This document shows positions 63,934-64,000 of a stretch of 64,000 bases of DNA, piece by piece. Within the stretch, counting starts at the first letter, position 1. Each line of letters opens with the position of its first letter. The translations under genes were made by a program, and so were the position numbers. Source of the DNA: FEB-7 sp963698265 (GTDB lineage Bacteria; Pseudomonadota; Gammaproteobacteria; Burkholderiales; Usitatibacteraceae); the NCBI GenBank assembly GCA_963698265.1, contig CAVOQC010000002.1, positions 481,543 to 545,542 on the forward strand, written 5' to 3'. Under the pieces are notes generated by a model, which saw only the letters and a program-made list of their open reading frames with translations, did not search any database and was not told the origin of the DNA.

Positions 63934-64000
63934 GGCGAATTCGTTGGTGTGATCGGTCAGGAAGCGGCAGCGCGTGGGTCGGCATCGGAACCGGGAACCC

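Overview
The window is chromosomal DNA of high G+C (third positions nearly all G or C) from a Gram-negative bacterium, most likely a betaproteobacterium. The evidence is the ppsR/ppsA pair, RlmD and RlmJ, orphan GspE-type ATPase, class IV-like histone deacetylase, TolC-type efflux parts, many lipoproteins and outer-membrane proteins, and tRNA genes with encoded CCA. The lineage (possibly Usitatibacter-like) is inference. I see no insertion sequence, phage, integrase or CRISPR array. Genes are densely packed, with many 4-nt ATGA or GTGA overlaps and several TTG and GTG starts.

Layout. 1-5.8 kb: a cut-off GDSL esterase, the divergent ppsR/ppsA pair for PEP synthase control, an ElaA-type acetyltransferase, 3-hydroxybutyrate dehydrogenase and pyroglutamyl peptidase. 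5.8-13.7 kb: a SARP/AfsR-like regulator followed by five co-directional genes for small or repeat-rich exported proteins (a four-fold LNPQPEVPS peptide, a three-fold 26-residue repeat, a Cys-rich protein with six 48-bp Pro-rich repeats, and a CsgG/HfaB-like lipoprotein). I recognise no described system here; it is the best candidate for an undescribed envelope system. 13.8-15.8 kb: acetoacetate-CoA ligase, which with BdhA gives ketone-body/PHB monomer use. 16.1-20.3 kb: a four-gene operon of LysR regulator, cation-efflux protein, APH-fold kinase and a divergent enolase paralogue. 20.4-29.2 kb: GspE-like ATPase, a J-like membrane protein, a SprT-like metalloprotein, an alkaline-phosphatase-family lipoprotein, then a 50-bp tandem repeat leading into histone deacetylase, Lhr-like helicase and PdeM. 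29.2-37 kb: NUDIX, then a tightly overlapping run of beta-propeller, polysaccharide deacetylase, sterol desaturase, secreted serine protease and RlmD, closed by a bidirectional terminator against a YccA/BI-1 protein.

37.1-47.7 kb: an intact tRNA-Ser(UGA) preceded by a broken tRNA-Ser 5' half with a structured 57-nt insertion in its anticodon loop, a CHASE-PAS-HD-GYP protein, aspartokinase, a prolyl oligopeptidase, tRNA-Ser(GCU), RlmJ and KatG with an OxyR-like site over its promoter. 47.9-57.2 kb: a PrsW-type protease, a large peptidase/propeller/barrel protein, and a five-gene regulatory operon (GAF-PP2C phosphatase, RsbW-like kinase, STAS antagonist, ECF sigma factor, and a putative anti-sigma factor whose reading frame continues into about 330 residues of Ala-Ser-Gln repeats), with a degenerate GGDEF gene divergent from it. 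57.2-64 kb: gamma-glutamyltransferase, a Tat-type aldo/keto reductase, a CBS-pair protein, tRNA-Arg(ACG), and a MacA/MacB-type ABC efflux set with separate ATPase and permease genes.

How they work together: much of the window is envelope biology and its control. The partner-switching and ECF operon beside PrsW (a class of membrane protease known to cleave anti-sigma factors) is a plausible envelope-stress circuit. The SARP region looks like a separate regulated surface-protein cluster.
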